Source of the DNA: Cerioporus squamosus
Taxonomy: Eukaryota > Basidiomycota > Agaricomycetes > Polyporales > Polyporaceae
DNA: 64,000 nt
Assembly: GCA_022592435.1 (NCBI GenBank)
Contig: JABYQS010000001.1
Span: 310,001-374,000, forward strand
Direction: 5' to 3'
In this document: one piece after another, positions 1 through 10,759 of the stretch
How the letters are laid out: each line of letters opens with the position of its first letter
How positions within the stretch are numbered: the first letter of the stretch is position 1
Position numbers and translations under genes: made by a program
The notes under the pieces: model-generated
Told to the model about the DNA's origin: nothing
Databases searched by the model: none
Seen by the model: only the letters and a program-made list of their open reading frames with translations

Positions 1-850
1 TTGCATTGGTTTGTCCACTTTGTATATTCGTAACCTTATGTAGCCGTCGCCTGTAGTATAACAAAGCTGGTTTGGAACTCCCTACTGCCCACACTTGGCT
101 CCGACAAGCGTGCTTGCGCGATGAAGTAAGTATGGTATGCGCACACGGATTTGTGACGTCAACCTCTATGGACAAGTGGATGCATCAGAACTTGGGTGCT
201 GTGGATACCTTCACCGGATACAGTACTCATGCGAAACAGATGCCTCTAGATCTGCTGTTGGGAACCTGTCCCCGATGCCAGTCGAGACCGCGTTGACCCC
301 GGTTTGTCGGACAATACCTTCGACGACGCTCCTCGATCGCCTGAGGAGCCCGGCGCGAATTGTCTTCGCGAACAGGACTAACAGGAGAGGCAGGTCACTG
401 GTCCATGCACACAGCAGCACGGCGATCGTGTGCCATGCCATAAGCTCGAGGCGGTAAATGAACAGCTTCAGCCTCGTGCGCACTCCAGTTTTTCGTCGCC
501 GCTGGGAGCGGGAACTTGAGGACGAAGTTGAAGACCCAAGCTGTGTACATGTGGGGTGTGACAGGGTAACGCTGACAGCGCCTGACCCACTTCAACTTGC
601 AAACCTGCCATATATGGGGCATGTCGTCATTTGGTGTACTAGCCGCAGTGGTGCATCGCTGTGGATTCGAAGGAGTTGGTGGCTAAATAGCATCATGCTC
701 TCCTCGCGAGCCCGGAGTATAAGACTCCCTCAGCCATAGTTCACCGCTCTGCAAAGATCCAGACCGCAAAGCGTCCCCCAATACCGTCCAGCTCACCTTC
801 GCGCACTCTCTCGCCGTCAAACTCATTCTTTTCGCCTTCGATAACACAAG
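1..850. other. Left flank without a supported gene
   Basis: Only short, mutually overlapping open frames occur here, none with a recognisable domain, signal peptide or credible splice pattern. The last 60 bases before 851 are pyrimidine-rich and resemble a fungal 5' leader for the next small gene. Confidence 0.5.
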
Positions 851-1190
851 ATGACCGCACACCAGGATGTCCAGTCCATCGAGGACCGCAAGGCACGCTA
901 CTCGAGGGAGCTCGCCGCCTATACCCTCCGGCAGTGGGACCTCGTGCGTCAGGCGATGGAGGACGGTTCCGCCGGGGCCGACAGGGCTACTAACGAGTCT
1001 TCCCAACGGGAGAGGTCGACTCCCGTGTCAAGAGATTCGTCGAGAGTGCGCTCAGGTGCGTCTGGTACGAGTGGCCGAAGAAACGAAGCATTGACGCTTC
1101 CCCTCTACAGGCATTCATGCTCACGATTACGCGCAGAGTACGCACCGACAACTGAACGGCGGATGCGCCGTCACCGCTGGAAACGCGTAG
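851..1190 (+). CDS. Hypothetical small protein, 94 residues, one intron
   Basis: I do not recognise this protein. Exon 851-1055 (phase 1) joined to exon 1111-1190 across a 55-nt GTGCGT...CTACAG intron gives exactly 95 codons ending in TAG. The N-terminal 40 residues are rich in charged and aromatic residues (RKARYSRELAAYTLRQWDLV) and look like an amphipathic helix. The middle is Ser/Arg-rich and the tail is small and polar. The leader before the ATG is C/T-rich, as in many basidiomycete genes. An unspliced reading frame to 1411 also exists, but its tail looks like translated non-coding DNA, so the spliced form is preferred. No membrane segment or signal peptide is visible. Confidence 0.4.
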
Positions 1191-2380
1191 CCATTTGTTG
1201 GCCGTTCGAGGGGAAAGGTGCGTTTCACCGAGGCCTTCTGTCAGCTATGGAGTTCAATGGATCCACGCGCCAGATACCCCACTTCGCACTAATATGTCGT
1301 CACTGGCAGTGCTTCGCATGCATGACACCACGGACATCGGTGTCGCCCTCGCTCATCCGCATATCGTCGTTTCTAGGCACGAACATTAGATCAGCCTGTC
1401 AATTTGTATAATAGTCATAGTTCGGATGTACGTCTAGTGTGTTGTAATGCGACCGGTGGAGCCCCTCCACCCATTTCTCGATGTATATGTTTGTGCCGGT
1501 TTGTCGTTCGATGCTGCAGACCGGCTGTAACCCACGTACAATACTGAGTATTTACACTGACTGACTCACCATGTACGTTGCAGCCTGAGAGGGCGATGGG
1601 AAGTGCTGGTATAATTATGGGCATGTTGGCTTTGTTGCCGTGCTTGAGGATGTGTAGCGCTGATTCCTAGTCTGTGTTGTGTTGGTGTTGCGTGCGGGTC
1701 CGCTCGCCGAGTCCTATATTGACGTCCTCCAGAATGAGACCTATGGGTGTGAATGTCAATCTATAGATGCAACAATGTACGAGCGGTGCGAATCCTTGCG
1801 TTCCAGACTGATGCTCGTCTGTCGCGTACAATGAGGACGCACGACTTGATAGCCACGAGCTGACAATACGCGCTTCTCTGAACCAATGGTTAGTATGTAT
1901 ACCTGCTCACAACTCCCCTTGATGGCCAGAACGCCGGCGTATGCGGTGAGTGCAACCCGGCTATTGTTCCGCGCAATCGTTGGCCATGACGGACACCCCT
2001 CTCGGAGCAGCAATGATGACATGCTTCAGGGTCTGCACAAACAATCCATCGATGCTTTAATGAACTACGCACTCGGAGTTGACGTTGGAGGAGGAGGGTG
2101 AAATGGGGGAGGGTCATTGCAGCGTCGTTGCGCTCAACTTGGCGTTTGGAATCCGGAGTCGTTCACTCGATCGCCCCAGCTACACGTGGCTCGATTAGAT
2201 AAGATATTGGCGGCAAGATCTTGGCAAGATCAGTCACCCGTCCCCAGCCTTTCCCCAACCGTTTCTGTGCATCCTCCGGTTTTCCGTTGCTCTACACCCA
2301 CTCAATCCCCACCCATATCTTCAACGTCGTGTGCGCCGCCGAGAACAAGAGACCCTCTCGCAGTCCTCTCTGTAGAAACG
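1191..2380. other. Intergenic region upstream of BIO2
   Basis: About 1.2 kb with only short shadow frames and no domain. The final 150 bases before 2381 carry C/T-rich stretches consistent with the BIO2 leader. Confidence 0.5.
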
Positions 2381-3895
2381 ATGTTCAGACTCATCTCTAC
2401 TACACGCCTCTCGGTGCACTTCAGGCGCGCTCTTGCAACCCATGCCTCTTCCCCGGCAAGCCCTCCAACGCGTCATTCCTGGACCAAACAGGAGATCCAG
2501 AAGATATATGACTCTCCTCTCCTCGACCTTGTATTCCGTGCTGCTTCTGTGCACAGGCAGCACCACGATTCAAGCAAGATTCAGCTCTGTACGCTGATGA
2601 ACATCAAGAGTGAGTCCTCGGCCGTGTCATCCCAAGAATTAAACTCAGACGCGTCGTAGCCGGCGGCTGCTCTGAGGATTGTAGGTCGAATTGTTGTGGC
2701 ATTGTATGCGACCACCTAAACACCGACCACAGGCTCCTACTGCTCGCAATCCTCTCGTTACTCAACTCCGACGAAGGCGTCTCGCCTCGTCGATATTGAA
2801 CCTGTCTTGGAAGCTGCACGGAAGGCGAAGGAGAATGGGAGCACGCGCTTTTGTATGGGAGCCGCGTGGCGTGATCTCTCGGGTCGGAAGCGCGGGTTCG
2901 AGCGTATCCTGACTATGGTACGGGAAATCCGGGGAATGGGCATGGAAGTCTGCACGACGCTCGGGATGTTGACCCCGGAGCAGGCGCGACAGCTCAAAGA
3001 AGCGTGCGTACGCCTGTCACCTTTCCGTGTCACCTGTTCAAATGCTTGATATCACAGGGGTCTCACTGCATACAATCATAACCTCGACACCTCACGCGAA
3101 TATTACCCCGAGGTACGCCGCCTTCTGCCATCAGCTGTCGGAACGAATGAATACATGTCCCCAGGTCATCACCTCGCGATCCTACGACGACAGACTGGAT
3201 ACCATATCCGCAGTTCGTGACGCTGGAATCAGTGTGTGCTCGGGAGGCATCCTTGGTCTCGGTGAGTCCGACAAGGACCGTGTTGGCCTCATTTGGGAGG
3301 TGGCAAAGTGAGTCCATATTCGCATAGGTTCCTTGGAGTTCGGACGTTCACCCGAGCATAGCATGCCCGAACACCCGGAGTCCTTCCCGGTTAACGCGCT
3401 GGTCCCTATCAAAGGAACGCCTCTAGAGAACAATGAGGTACGGTGGGTCGCTTGAACGTCAGGAAGACCATTCTTACACGCGCGGTTGCGATAGCCGGTC
3501 CCATACCAGACTATTCTCCGTACTATTTCCACTGCTCGGATCGTCCTTCCAGGGACCATTATTCGCCTCGCCGCCGGCAGGCAGACGCTGGACGAGACGC
3601 AGCAGGCCATGTGTTTCATGGCTGGTGCCAATGCCGTTTTCACGGGAGAGCAGATGCTGACCACGCCTTGTGAGTGTGGCATACACTCATCTTCTTGTCA
3701 CTGACTCAGCGCGTGATGGCAGGTTCACCGTGGGACGAGGACAAGGCCATGATGGGACGCTGGGGCCTTGAGGGCATGGGCAGCTTCGAGCAGCCCAACG
3801 TAGCGCGGAAGGAAGGTGCCAGGCTGGAGGAACGCTCGGGGACACAACATGGAGCGCGTCTGGAGGCTCCCGGAGAAGTCGAGACAAGCGTCTGA
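2381..3895 (+). CDS. BIO2: Biotin synthase, mitochondrial radical-SAM enzyme
   Basis: Converts dethiobiotin to biotin by sulfur insertion, using S-adenosylmethionine, a [4Fe-4S] and a [2Fe-2S] cluster, normally in mitochondria. Exons 2381-2609, 2660-2680, 2733-3003, 3058-3112, 3165-3307, 3362-3437, 3495-3669 and 3723-3895 join in phase to 380 residues, the usual size. The N-terminus ([20 protein letters not shown]) is an Arg/Ser-rich mitochondrial presequence. The radical-SAM motif CSEDCSYC is assembled across the 21-nt exon 2 and exon 3. Family hallmarks follow: [87 protein letters not shown], and the C-terminal [15 protein letters not shown]. The tail of about 40 residues beyond that motif is not conserved. 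No other biotin genes (BIO1/BIO3) were recognised next to it. Confidence 0.95.
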
Positions 3896-5414
3896 AAACT
3901 GCTTCGAACGCCGTGCAACGGATGTGTCCATAAGTGCAAGGCGAGTTAAGCCATGTATGGACAGGTGTCGAGCGTAGGCAGAAGAGGTGTAGAAGTGGAG
4001 AAGCCAACGTGAGCGGTGTCGGCCACAGTCGATGTCGTCCAGCAGAGAATTTAGCTTAGATCTGTTAGAGGCCGCTGATAGCAGTGTATCGTTAGCCGGT
4101 TAGGATAGATTGCGACGGACATGGGAGATTTGCGTGCAGATCTAGGCCGGGCTTCATCTGGATTGCGTCCCGCGACGTCTGGTGTATACGTGCCTTGCAA
4201 GGATCTTCCAGCAAACAAGTTCGAGTTAGCCAAACGCGTCGACAGTGCCTCTTCGAGCGCCCAGAGTTGCCTATTCTGGTGACGGTCATTCCACCCGCAA
4301 CATCCGAGGTCCGCCACGGTGGTTTTGTTGCCCCTGCCCTTCAACGGCATCTATCCAACGTCAGGAACGCCAACCCTGAAGCTGTACCCCTCGTTGTGCA
4401 TACACTCGGGAGGCCGACAACCGCGCCCTGGGTGAGCCTGAGTCCTATCCCCCACGCCTACTAAGGACAGATTGCTCGAGATCGTGGAAGCTCACGGCCC
4501 CACGGGCATCTGACCACGAACGATGCCTGCGAAGGAAACGCGGGGCTCCAAGTCGGGGAGCTGGCTGCCCCGCACCCCGGCCGAGGTGACGGATCGCAAC
4601 AATCTCCGGCCTTGACGCGTGCAGATGCAGCGATGAGATAGTCTTGCGAGGAAGTCGGAAGGATGCCAGACAGCCGCAGACGGCCAGACAATGAGTAATG
4701 GTGAGCACAGCATCTTCTGGAAAGCTATTTTGACTGATTGGTGCACACGTCGAGTCGCAGGCTGAGCTTCCTGGACTAGAGTGCCCCGCCGTCGGACTGG
4801 CTGTCCGTGCGCGCAGCGGTGGGGCAATCGTGCAGGACCTGGGCCTGGAAAATGCGACAGGACACGGACGGGACATCATTCGTCCACAGCAGGCCTGCAC
4901 AGCTTCTGTGGCTTCTCGGAGTGCGCTCGGGAGCGTCTCAGTGCCTGCGAGAGCGGTCGATCGGGAGCGTCAACAAGTCCGTCCGTGATCCTCCTGGGCC
5001 CCCTTGATGCGGCTCTTTTGCAATCCTGAGCCGCCAAGGCCTGTTCCGAGATGCCCAAACCCATCGGACATTGGCAACACGTCGCTTCGCCGACGAATGA
5101 CCTCTCTACTTCGGCCCTTATCGCGTCTGGAGCAGTCGACCCAGTCATGTAGGCATACCATTTGCCACTGGCGCAAGCATCCCTGGCGTCCTGAGCCTGA
5201 ACACAGGACCCGAGCGTGTGCAGTCTTCGTACCACCTGCGTCTATCCACCGAGGGCCCTTGTCAGCTCCGGCCACCCTGGACTCGGCGGTTCGTCCAGTT
5301 CCGTAGAAAAGGCGGCGCTTCTCCTGCCCCGTCCACCACGATTTTTCGTTCATGGCGCTTCACCCCCTGCACGCCCCATGTCTGTTTCAGCTCCCACTGC
5401 TCACGGCGCTCGGA
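3896..5414. other. Intergenic region, no supported gene
   Basis: About 1.5 kb. Several frames of 80-150 codons overlap on both strands (for example minus 4445-4900) but have no motif and no consistent splice chain. I looked for the dethiobiotin synthetase/DAPA aminotransferase that often sits beside BIO2 in fungi and did not find its signatures. Confidence 0.4.
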
Positions 5415-6425
5415 ATGGCTTCCTCCTCCAACAACCCGGTCTACCCCCTTCCTCCCGCTCCTCAACCCACCTCTTCCGTCGCCAGGCCTCCCCGTGCCTG
5501 TCCCCCTGAAAGGTACGTCCGCCAGCCAGTGTTAGCTCCTGTTTCGCTTACCCCGTAGTCCAGATATGTGGCCGCACAAGCGCAGTATGTCTACTATGGC
5601 ATTGTTTCCAGATTACCTATGGTGGCGTGGGTGTTCTCCTGCCTTCCCCTGTCCTGAAACCTTACGCCTCTACCGACTATAGCCGGGTTACGCTTACCGA
5701 CTATAGAGGCCGCGTCCTCCTCGACACTTTCGTCCGCCCGACGTGAGCCGCATCTCGACACATCCGCAGCTGACCTGTCCTTATTGATGATGCGTCCGAA
5801 GACAGCCGGTCTGCGACTACCGAACGGAGACAACAGGGCTGCAACCCCACCATCTGGCTGAAGGTACGCTCTAATCGCACCCGGAGAGTGGCAATCGCGA
5901 AGACAGAACACCATTTCCCCCGCATGTTCCAGCGCCCGCGTTCATCGAGGTTCAGCGTCAAGTTGCTTCCATCATAAGAGATAAAATTCTGGTGGGCTAT
6001 GCGTTATGGGAGTTCCTCTCTGTACGTCAATTCCTACCTTCCTACGACGTCGGGGGTGCTTACGACCGCTCTGTCGTAGGTAATGGGCTTAGCCCATTCG
6101 ACCATTAACACACGCGACACCGCCCTCTTCATGTCATTCCGGCGGACTCTCGGTGTCCAGCCGAATGTTCAGATCGCCCTGAAGATGCTGGTCAAGCATT
6201 TCATGGGTCGAGACATAGACGAACACGGCGACATCCCAGTAAGTTCCCGCTTAACTCTCCGACCTAGTACGTCGGCGGTACTCACGAAGCCTCGAGCAGG
6301 TGGAACGGGCTCGAGCAGCTCTGGATCTCTTCCGTTCATGCGAACAAATATGGGAAGGCATCATTGCCACTGGAGCCTGGCCATGCGCACTACCGCCAGT
6401 TGAGTATCGACACTGCTTCACTTGA
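5415..6425 (+). CDS. REX4-like DEDDh exonuclease-fold protein, first catalytic motif altered
   Basis: REX4-type 3'-5' RNA exonucleases trim rRNA precursors. Seen here, in order: a short Pro/Ser-rich N-terminus from 5415; RYVAAQAQYVYYG (from about 5564), where homologs carry YVALDCEMVGVG; RVTLTDYRGRVLLDTFVRPT; after an intron, QPVCDYRTETTGL; then EVQRQVASIIRDKILVGYALWEFLSVL; after another intron, LAHSTINTRDTALFMSFR, VQIALKMLVKHFMGRDID; and a final exon ending at 6425. The order and spacing match the Rex4 exonuclease domain. The DCE metal-binding residues appear as Q-A-Q, so activity is doubtful. The frame also changes between about 5590 and 5680 in a way I could not resolve as a normal intron. 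There may be a mis-modelled intron, an indel or decay. Confidence 0.65.
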
Positions 6426-6750
6426 GCGGCTTCCCTGCATCGAGGTTTCCCGTCTCCACCTAACCTAAAGCAGCGTCCGCGGCACGGCACCGACGGAGGG
6501 TGTACTTCTGCGTTTTATAATGTCTACGTTAAATGTGTACACGGAATCGTCCTTTGGGCATGTATCTCTACCACTTTCCTGTAATTCTTCACGCTGGGTT
6601 CTTCTGCGGATGCTTCTACTGATAATTCCTAATTCGTCGTTCGCCCTGATTCTCTCGATGAAATGCGCATTTCATTCGAAGTCACTACGGGCAACAACGA
6701 CAGAGAAACTAGAAATACATGAAGACGCAGGACAAGGATGGCACGACGGT

Positions 6751-7590
6751 TCATAGAGCAGCGGCGAGTTCTACTTCGCGCTTGTTGAGACGGTCGATCT
6801 CGACTTCCAGCGCAACGTTCGCCATCTCGATTTGGAGTATGCTGGATATCAACTCCGTCCACCGTGTTTCCAGCGAGGTCAGCTGCGTCCCTAGACGCGT
6901 CTGTGGACATCGGCGTGAGACCAGGACACACATACACACGGGGTGCTTCGCGGACGCTCACTCACCTGGTAATTCTTCCGGTCTCGATTGACTTCCGTGG
7001 TTAGATTCTTCAACTCTTCGAGGGCTTGTTCGATGTTCTTAGCAGTCGCCTCGGTCAGATAGTTGTGTATGCGCCAGGCGTTGGACCCGTATTGCTGCAT
7101 CAGGGCAAGATTAATGTGCCTAAGCCATTCGAGAATAAATGCACAGGAGTAGGGAGGTTGAGATAATGACTTACCGTGTCTTCTGGTGCTCGAGCTGGGC
7201 CCGCGCATTGTCAAGAGCTTTACGCCATTCCTCCTCGCTCTCCAACGTTGTCGGGGCAGGGAGTTGGTACCGTGTTGTATCTAATGGCGGCAGCAAGCGG
7301 TGATTTGAGACGCGCTCCAACTCAGCCTGCAGCATGGGGTGGTTCTATACACCATGTCAGTGTACCAGTAGCAAGGACGTGAGCTTTGCAGAAGGTTGCG
7401 CACGAACAGCAAATAGCGTGGGCTCTGGCGGCACCCCAGGATGGAGGGCTTGTGGCGGTTTCCCTTCCCGAGCGAGCTCCTTCTCGACTTTCTGCTTCAA
7501 GATCGGGTACTGCTCCAACTCATTGTCGTAGTACGGCAGAGAATCAAATATCACGGAGGGTTGGGTGTTGCCGTTTGTTACGGAGGACAT
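6751..7590 (-). CDS. Pre-mRNA-splicing factor SPF27 / BCAS2 family
   Basis: Core subunit of the Prp19/NineTeen complex that activates the spliceosome in the nucleus. From the ATG at 7590: SVIFDSLPYYDNELE, the conserved start of the family, then a basic segment. A second exon holds MLQAELERVSNHRLLPPLD and RYQLPAPTTLESEEEWRKAL; the third holds NLALMQQYGSNAWRIHNYL, the most diagnostic block; the last is a coiled-coil tail with TSLETRWTELISSILQIE. Four exons, with introns near 7.35, 7.15 and 6.95 kb. The donor of intron 1 is uncertain (possibly GTTCGT). Its 5' end lies only about 110 bp from the complex I gene on the other strand, so the two probably share a promoter. Confidence 0.9.
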
Positions 7591-7702
7591 GTTGGTTGGA
7601 CAGTGGTAAGAAGCGAGAGCGCAGATGTTCCAAGCGCCCGTAGCGCGTCAGGTTGTGCGTGCGACCGACGTTTCGATCCGCCCATCCTCGACGTCGACCA
7701 CT

Positions 7703-8844
7703 ATGTCTCTCCGGCTGGCTCGCACCACGGGCCAGCTCCTCCGCTGTGCCTCATCTCGCCCTCTGGCAGCGGGCGCAGTGCATCTGAGCCGTGCTCTTCA
7801 TTCGTCCCAGCCGTCGCAGGGTGCGAAGCTCGTCATGCCTCGTCTCGTTTCTGCCCGACTGACGACCAGCAGCGTCGACGTCCCCGTTCACGGAGCCCAC
7901 GTCCCCCAACCCGACGCTCACCAAGTACGCGGAGACAACCGAAAAGCTTCACTCCTACGGCTCCTACCTCATTCAGTGCCTCCCGAAGTACATCCAGCAG
8001 TTCTCGGTGCTCAAGGACGAGCTTACACTCTACGTGCCCCCTTCCGGCGTCATCCCCGTGCTCACCTTCCTCCGTGACCACTCTCAATGCCAGTACAAAG
8101 CTTGCATGGACATTAGCGGGGCGGACTACCCTGAGCGAGACAAGCGGTTCGAGGTCGTCTACCACTTGCTCAGCGTGAAGTACGGCGGTCGTATCAGGGT
8201 CAAGACATACGCTAGTGAGGTGGACGCGGTTCCGAGTGCCACCTCTCTCTTCAGGAGCGCTGACTGGTGCGTTACAATTCACACATGCTTCTCTCTGGAC
8301 CCGCTGACCATATACAGGTACGAGCGCGAGGTCTGGGACCTCTACGGCGTGTTTTTCAAAGACCACCCTGACCTGTGCGTTGGTTCCTAATTACCACTAT
8401 ATGTGACATCTGACCGATCCAATCGCAGCCGTCGCATCCTCACTGATTATGGTATGCACACGACGTGACAGATGAACTGTATACTGATGGCGCCCTCCCA
8501 GGCTTTGAGGGACACCCGCTCCGGAAGGACTTCCCGCTGACGGTATGGGACCGTGCATTTCTCGGAGCGCCTTGACTTATCATTGCGTCTATACAGGGTT
8601 ATACTGAGGTACGCTATGATGAGGAGCGGAAGCGTGTCGTCTACGAGCCCCTCCAGCTCACTCAAGCCTTCCGGTGAGTCCTAGAATCCAACTAGCATTG
8701 TCCGGTCCACTGAAGCTGTTCGGTCCTAGCAATTTCGATGCCTTGTCGCCCTGGGAGCAGGTTGGGGACGGTACTGCTCCGAAGAGGCCCGACGAGCTCA
8801 AGCCTGTGCCCCCGCCCCCGCCGCCTCCCGAGGAGAAGAAGTAG
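7703..8844 (+). CDS. nuo30: NADH:ubiquinone oxidoreductase 30 kDa subunit (complex I, NDUFS3 type)
   Basis: Peripheral-arm subunit of mitochondrial complex I, near the N2 iron-sulfur cluster. The ATG at 7703 opens an Arg/Ser-rich mitochondrial presequence (MSLRLARTTGQLLRCASSRP). An intron at about 7821-7869 restores the frame into SPNPTLTKYAETTEKLHSYG. Family blocks: LIQCLPKYIQQF, FLRDHSQCQYKACMDISGAD, RFEVVYHLLSVKYGGRIRVK, then across an intron the signature YEREVWDLYGVFFKDHPDL, DYGFEGHPLRKDFPLTGY, EVRYDEERKRVVYEPLQLTQ and FDALSPWEQVG. The tail is a proline run ending EEKK. An in-frame ATG at 7625 would add 26 residues before the presequence; 7703 is preferred as it begins a typical targeting peptide. 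At least five short introns. Confidence 0.95.
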
Positions 8845-8971
8845 ATGTGGATATAGGCGAGCTGGGCATACTTATAATACATACAGTCTCGGTCCGTTTT
8901 GGTGCCGTACGTTCTTCGGATCAGTCGCCGTCCAGCACCGAGGCATTCCGTAATCCAGTGGTATAGTCGTA

Positions 8972-10416
8972 TCAAGAAGCTGGTTTCTCCTCGCTGCCCG
9001 TCTCTTGGGGCATAACCTGAGCCCCGGTACTCTTCTTATCCCAACCCATCCGTGAACCAATGTACTCTTGGCCAATGACCTCAGCGCCGACCCTAATCGC
9101 TTCGACGACGAGGTCCTCCACCCAATCGTACTCGTCCCAGAGTTCAACCCACTTCTGAGGGACGGCCTGCGTAACGGTGGAATTGATGAGGTTGTGGTGA
9201 GGATCAGACAAGCAGATCAAGAATTGTAGGGATGATTGGGTCGCGGGAACGGCAGCGTCCGCACCGGGAAGCTGTGGCAGCGCGTAAGTCGTCGTGAATG
9301 GCTGGACACGCAGGTACACGTAGGAGTAGGTCGTGGGGTTCTGCGCGGAGGATGCTGGAGCCTGTTCGGGCTTGACGTTGCGTTTCATGAGTTCTTCCAG
9401 GTTGGCCTAGAAAATTAGTTAGCAAGAAGATTTGTTGACACGAAGAATGGTCTCCGAGCCTAGAACGTGTATACCTGCGCAAGCTTCAGGGCAGCATCAT
9501 AACCCTCGACCGCGTTGAGTTCCCTTCTGTTCTCCGTGGCGTCCTTGGGGCGCGACTCATCACCACGATTCACAACAAGGTCGCCGCCTTCGACCTGTTC
9601 CATGATCTAGAGCCGGGAGACATGAGCGGCGGCAGCGCAAATGAAACTATGTTGAGCTTACTCGCGACAATGCACGATAGACCAGGCTCTCGATCCCTTC
9701 GTAACCCTGCATGTCATGGCTCAGCCACACCTGAATCACTTCGTGCTCCGAGATGGGCGGCGCGACGGCGTTGAGTATGTCTGTCAGCGTTGACAGGCCA
9801 ACGCGCTTGAAATCTTGCCCTAGATGCGGGACTCAACATCGGATGTCTTGGAATGACGGACAAACGCACCCAGCTTATCAAGCTGCGCAGCCTTAGCGTA
9901 CTCGAGCACACCCTCACCCCACTTCCGGGCTTGCTCATTCTTCGGAAGGTTCTTCACTTGCTCGTCCACGACGGTCTTCGCTTGCTGCAGCGCCGTGCTC
10001 GCGGTCGACCAGACGCTCCCCCAGCCCCACCCTCCGCTAGACGCACCGGCAGCAGCTTGCGTCTCTTGGGACAAAGGCTCGGGTTTAGATGGTGCGACGC
10101 TGACGCGGGAGCTCGAGGACTCCGTCCGAGATAGAGGGACAGAGCCGGGGAGAAGGGGTGCAGGAGTGCCAACCTTGACGCGCTCTGTACTCTTGCGTAC
10201 TGTGGGCGTGCCGGCTCTTGAGAGCGGTCGATCAATGTGCACGCTTGGCCGAGGCGGTTCCGAGCTCTTCTGAGTGATTTCGTCAATGAAGGCGAACACC
10301 TCGGCCTCTCCTTCAGTTGGATGCTGCGCGCCTGCCGCTTCCGGGGGAGCGAGATTGTCGAGGTCGTCGAGAAACTGAAGGGCTTCCTCCTGCTTGGACT
10401 TGGACTTCGAGGTCAT
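8972..10416 (-). CDS. Maintenance of telomere capping protein 1 (MTC1)-like protein
   Basis: MTC1 in yeast was named from genetic interaction with telomere capping; its biochemical role is unclear and it is reported in cytoplasm and COPI-type vesicles. The protein starts MTSKSKSKQEEALQFLDDLDNL, the conserved opening. A Ser/Pro-rich linker precedes GGWGWGSVWSTASTALQQAK, EYAKAAQLDKLGKDFKRVGL, STLTDILNAVAPPISEHEVI and SLVYRALS. The last exons carry YSYVYLRVQPFTTTYA, FLICLSDPHHNLINSTVTQA, PQKWVELWDEYDWVEDLV and GQEYIGSRMGWDKK. The gene spans at least four exons. It is transcribed away from the chromodomain gene across a 343-bp gap. The family assignment rests on these ordered blocks; function is taken only from the family name. 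Confidence 0.8.
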
Positions 10417-10759
10417 AGTGAATGAAGCAAAGGGTGGAATGAGGTCGTCGAGGTCGTGAGGAAGAGCAGTTACGTACTACAGACGCGTGCTTCAACTGAA
10501 CCTCACATACAGGTTTGGAGAGGCGCCCATAGTTTGTACTTGACAATCTTGAACGTGAACCGCGTACACACCGCCGTGTGCGATACACACATATCATCTT
10601 GCAGCGCGAATCAGCGTACTGCCCTTGTAGGCCTCTGCTTGTACTGTTCGTGCTCATCGCTTTTCAATCTCTCTTATTCTCCACGAAGGTTCGCGCGGCG
10701 CACTTCGCCATCGAATGAGCCACTGTCAAGTCGAGCCCAGCTAGAGCCTGCCCAGAAGA
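10417..10759. promoter_or_regulatory. Divergent promoter region between MTC1-like and chromodomain genes
   Basis: 343 bp separate the two start codons on opposite strands, so both promoters must lie here or overlap the leaders. The right half is C/T-rich and runs into the leader of the chromodomain gene. No clear TATA box is seen. Confidence 0.5.

Noticed and set aside
3896..5414. Possible BIO1/BIO3 neighbour of biotin synthase
   Set aside because: Expected by analogy with other fungi, but no dethiobiotin synthetase or aminotransferase motifs were found in any frame.
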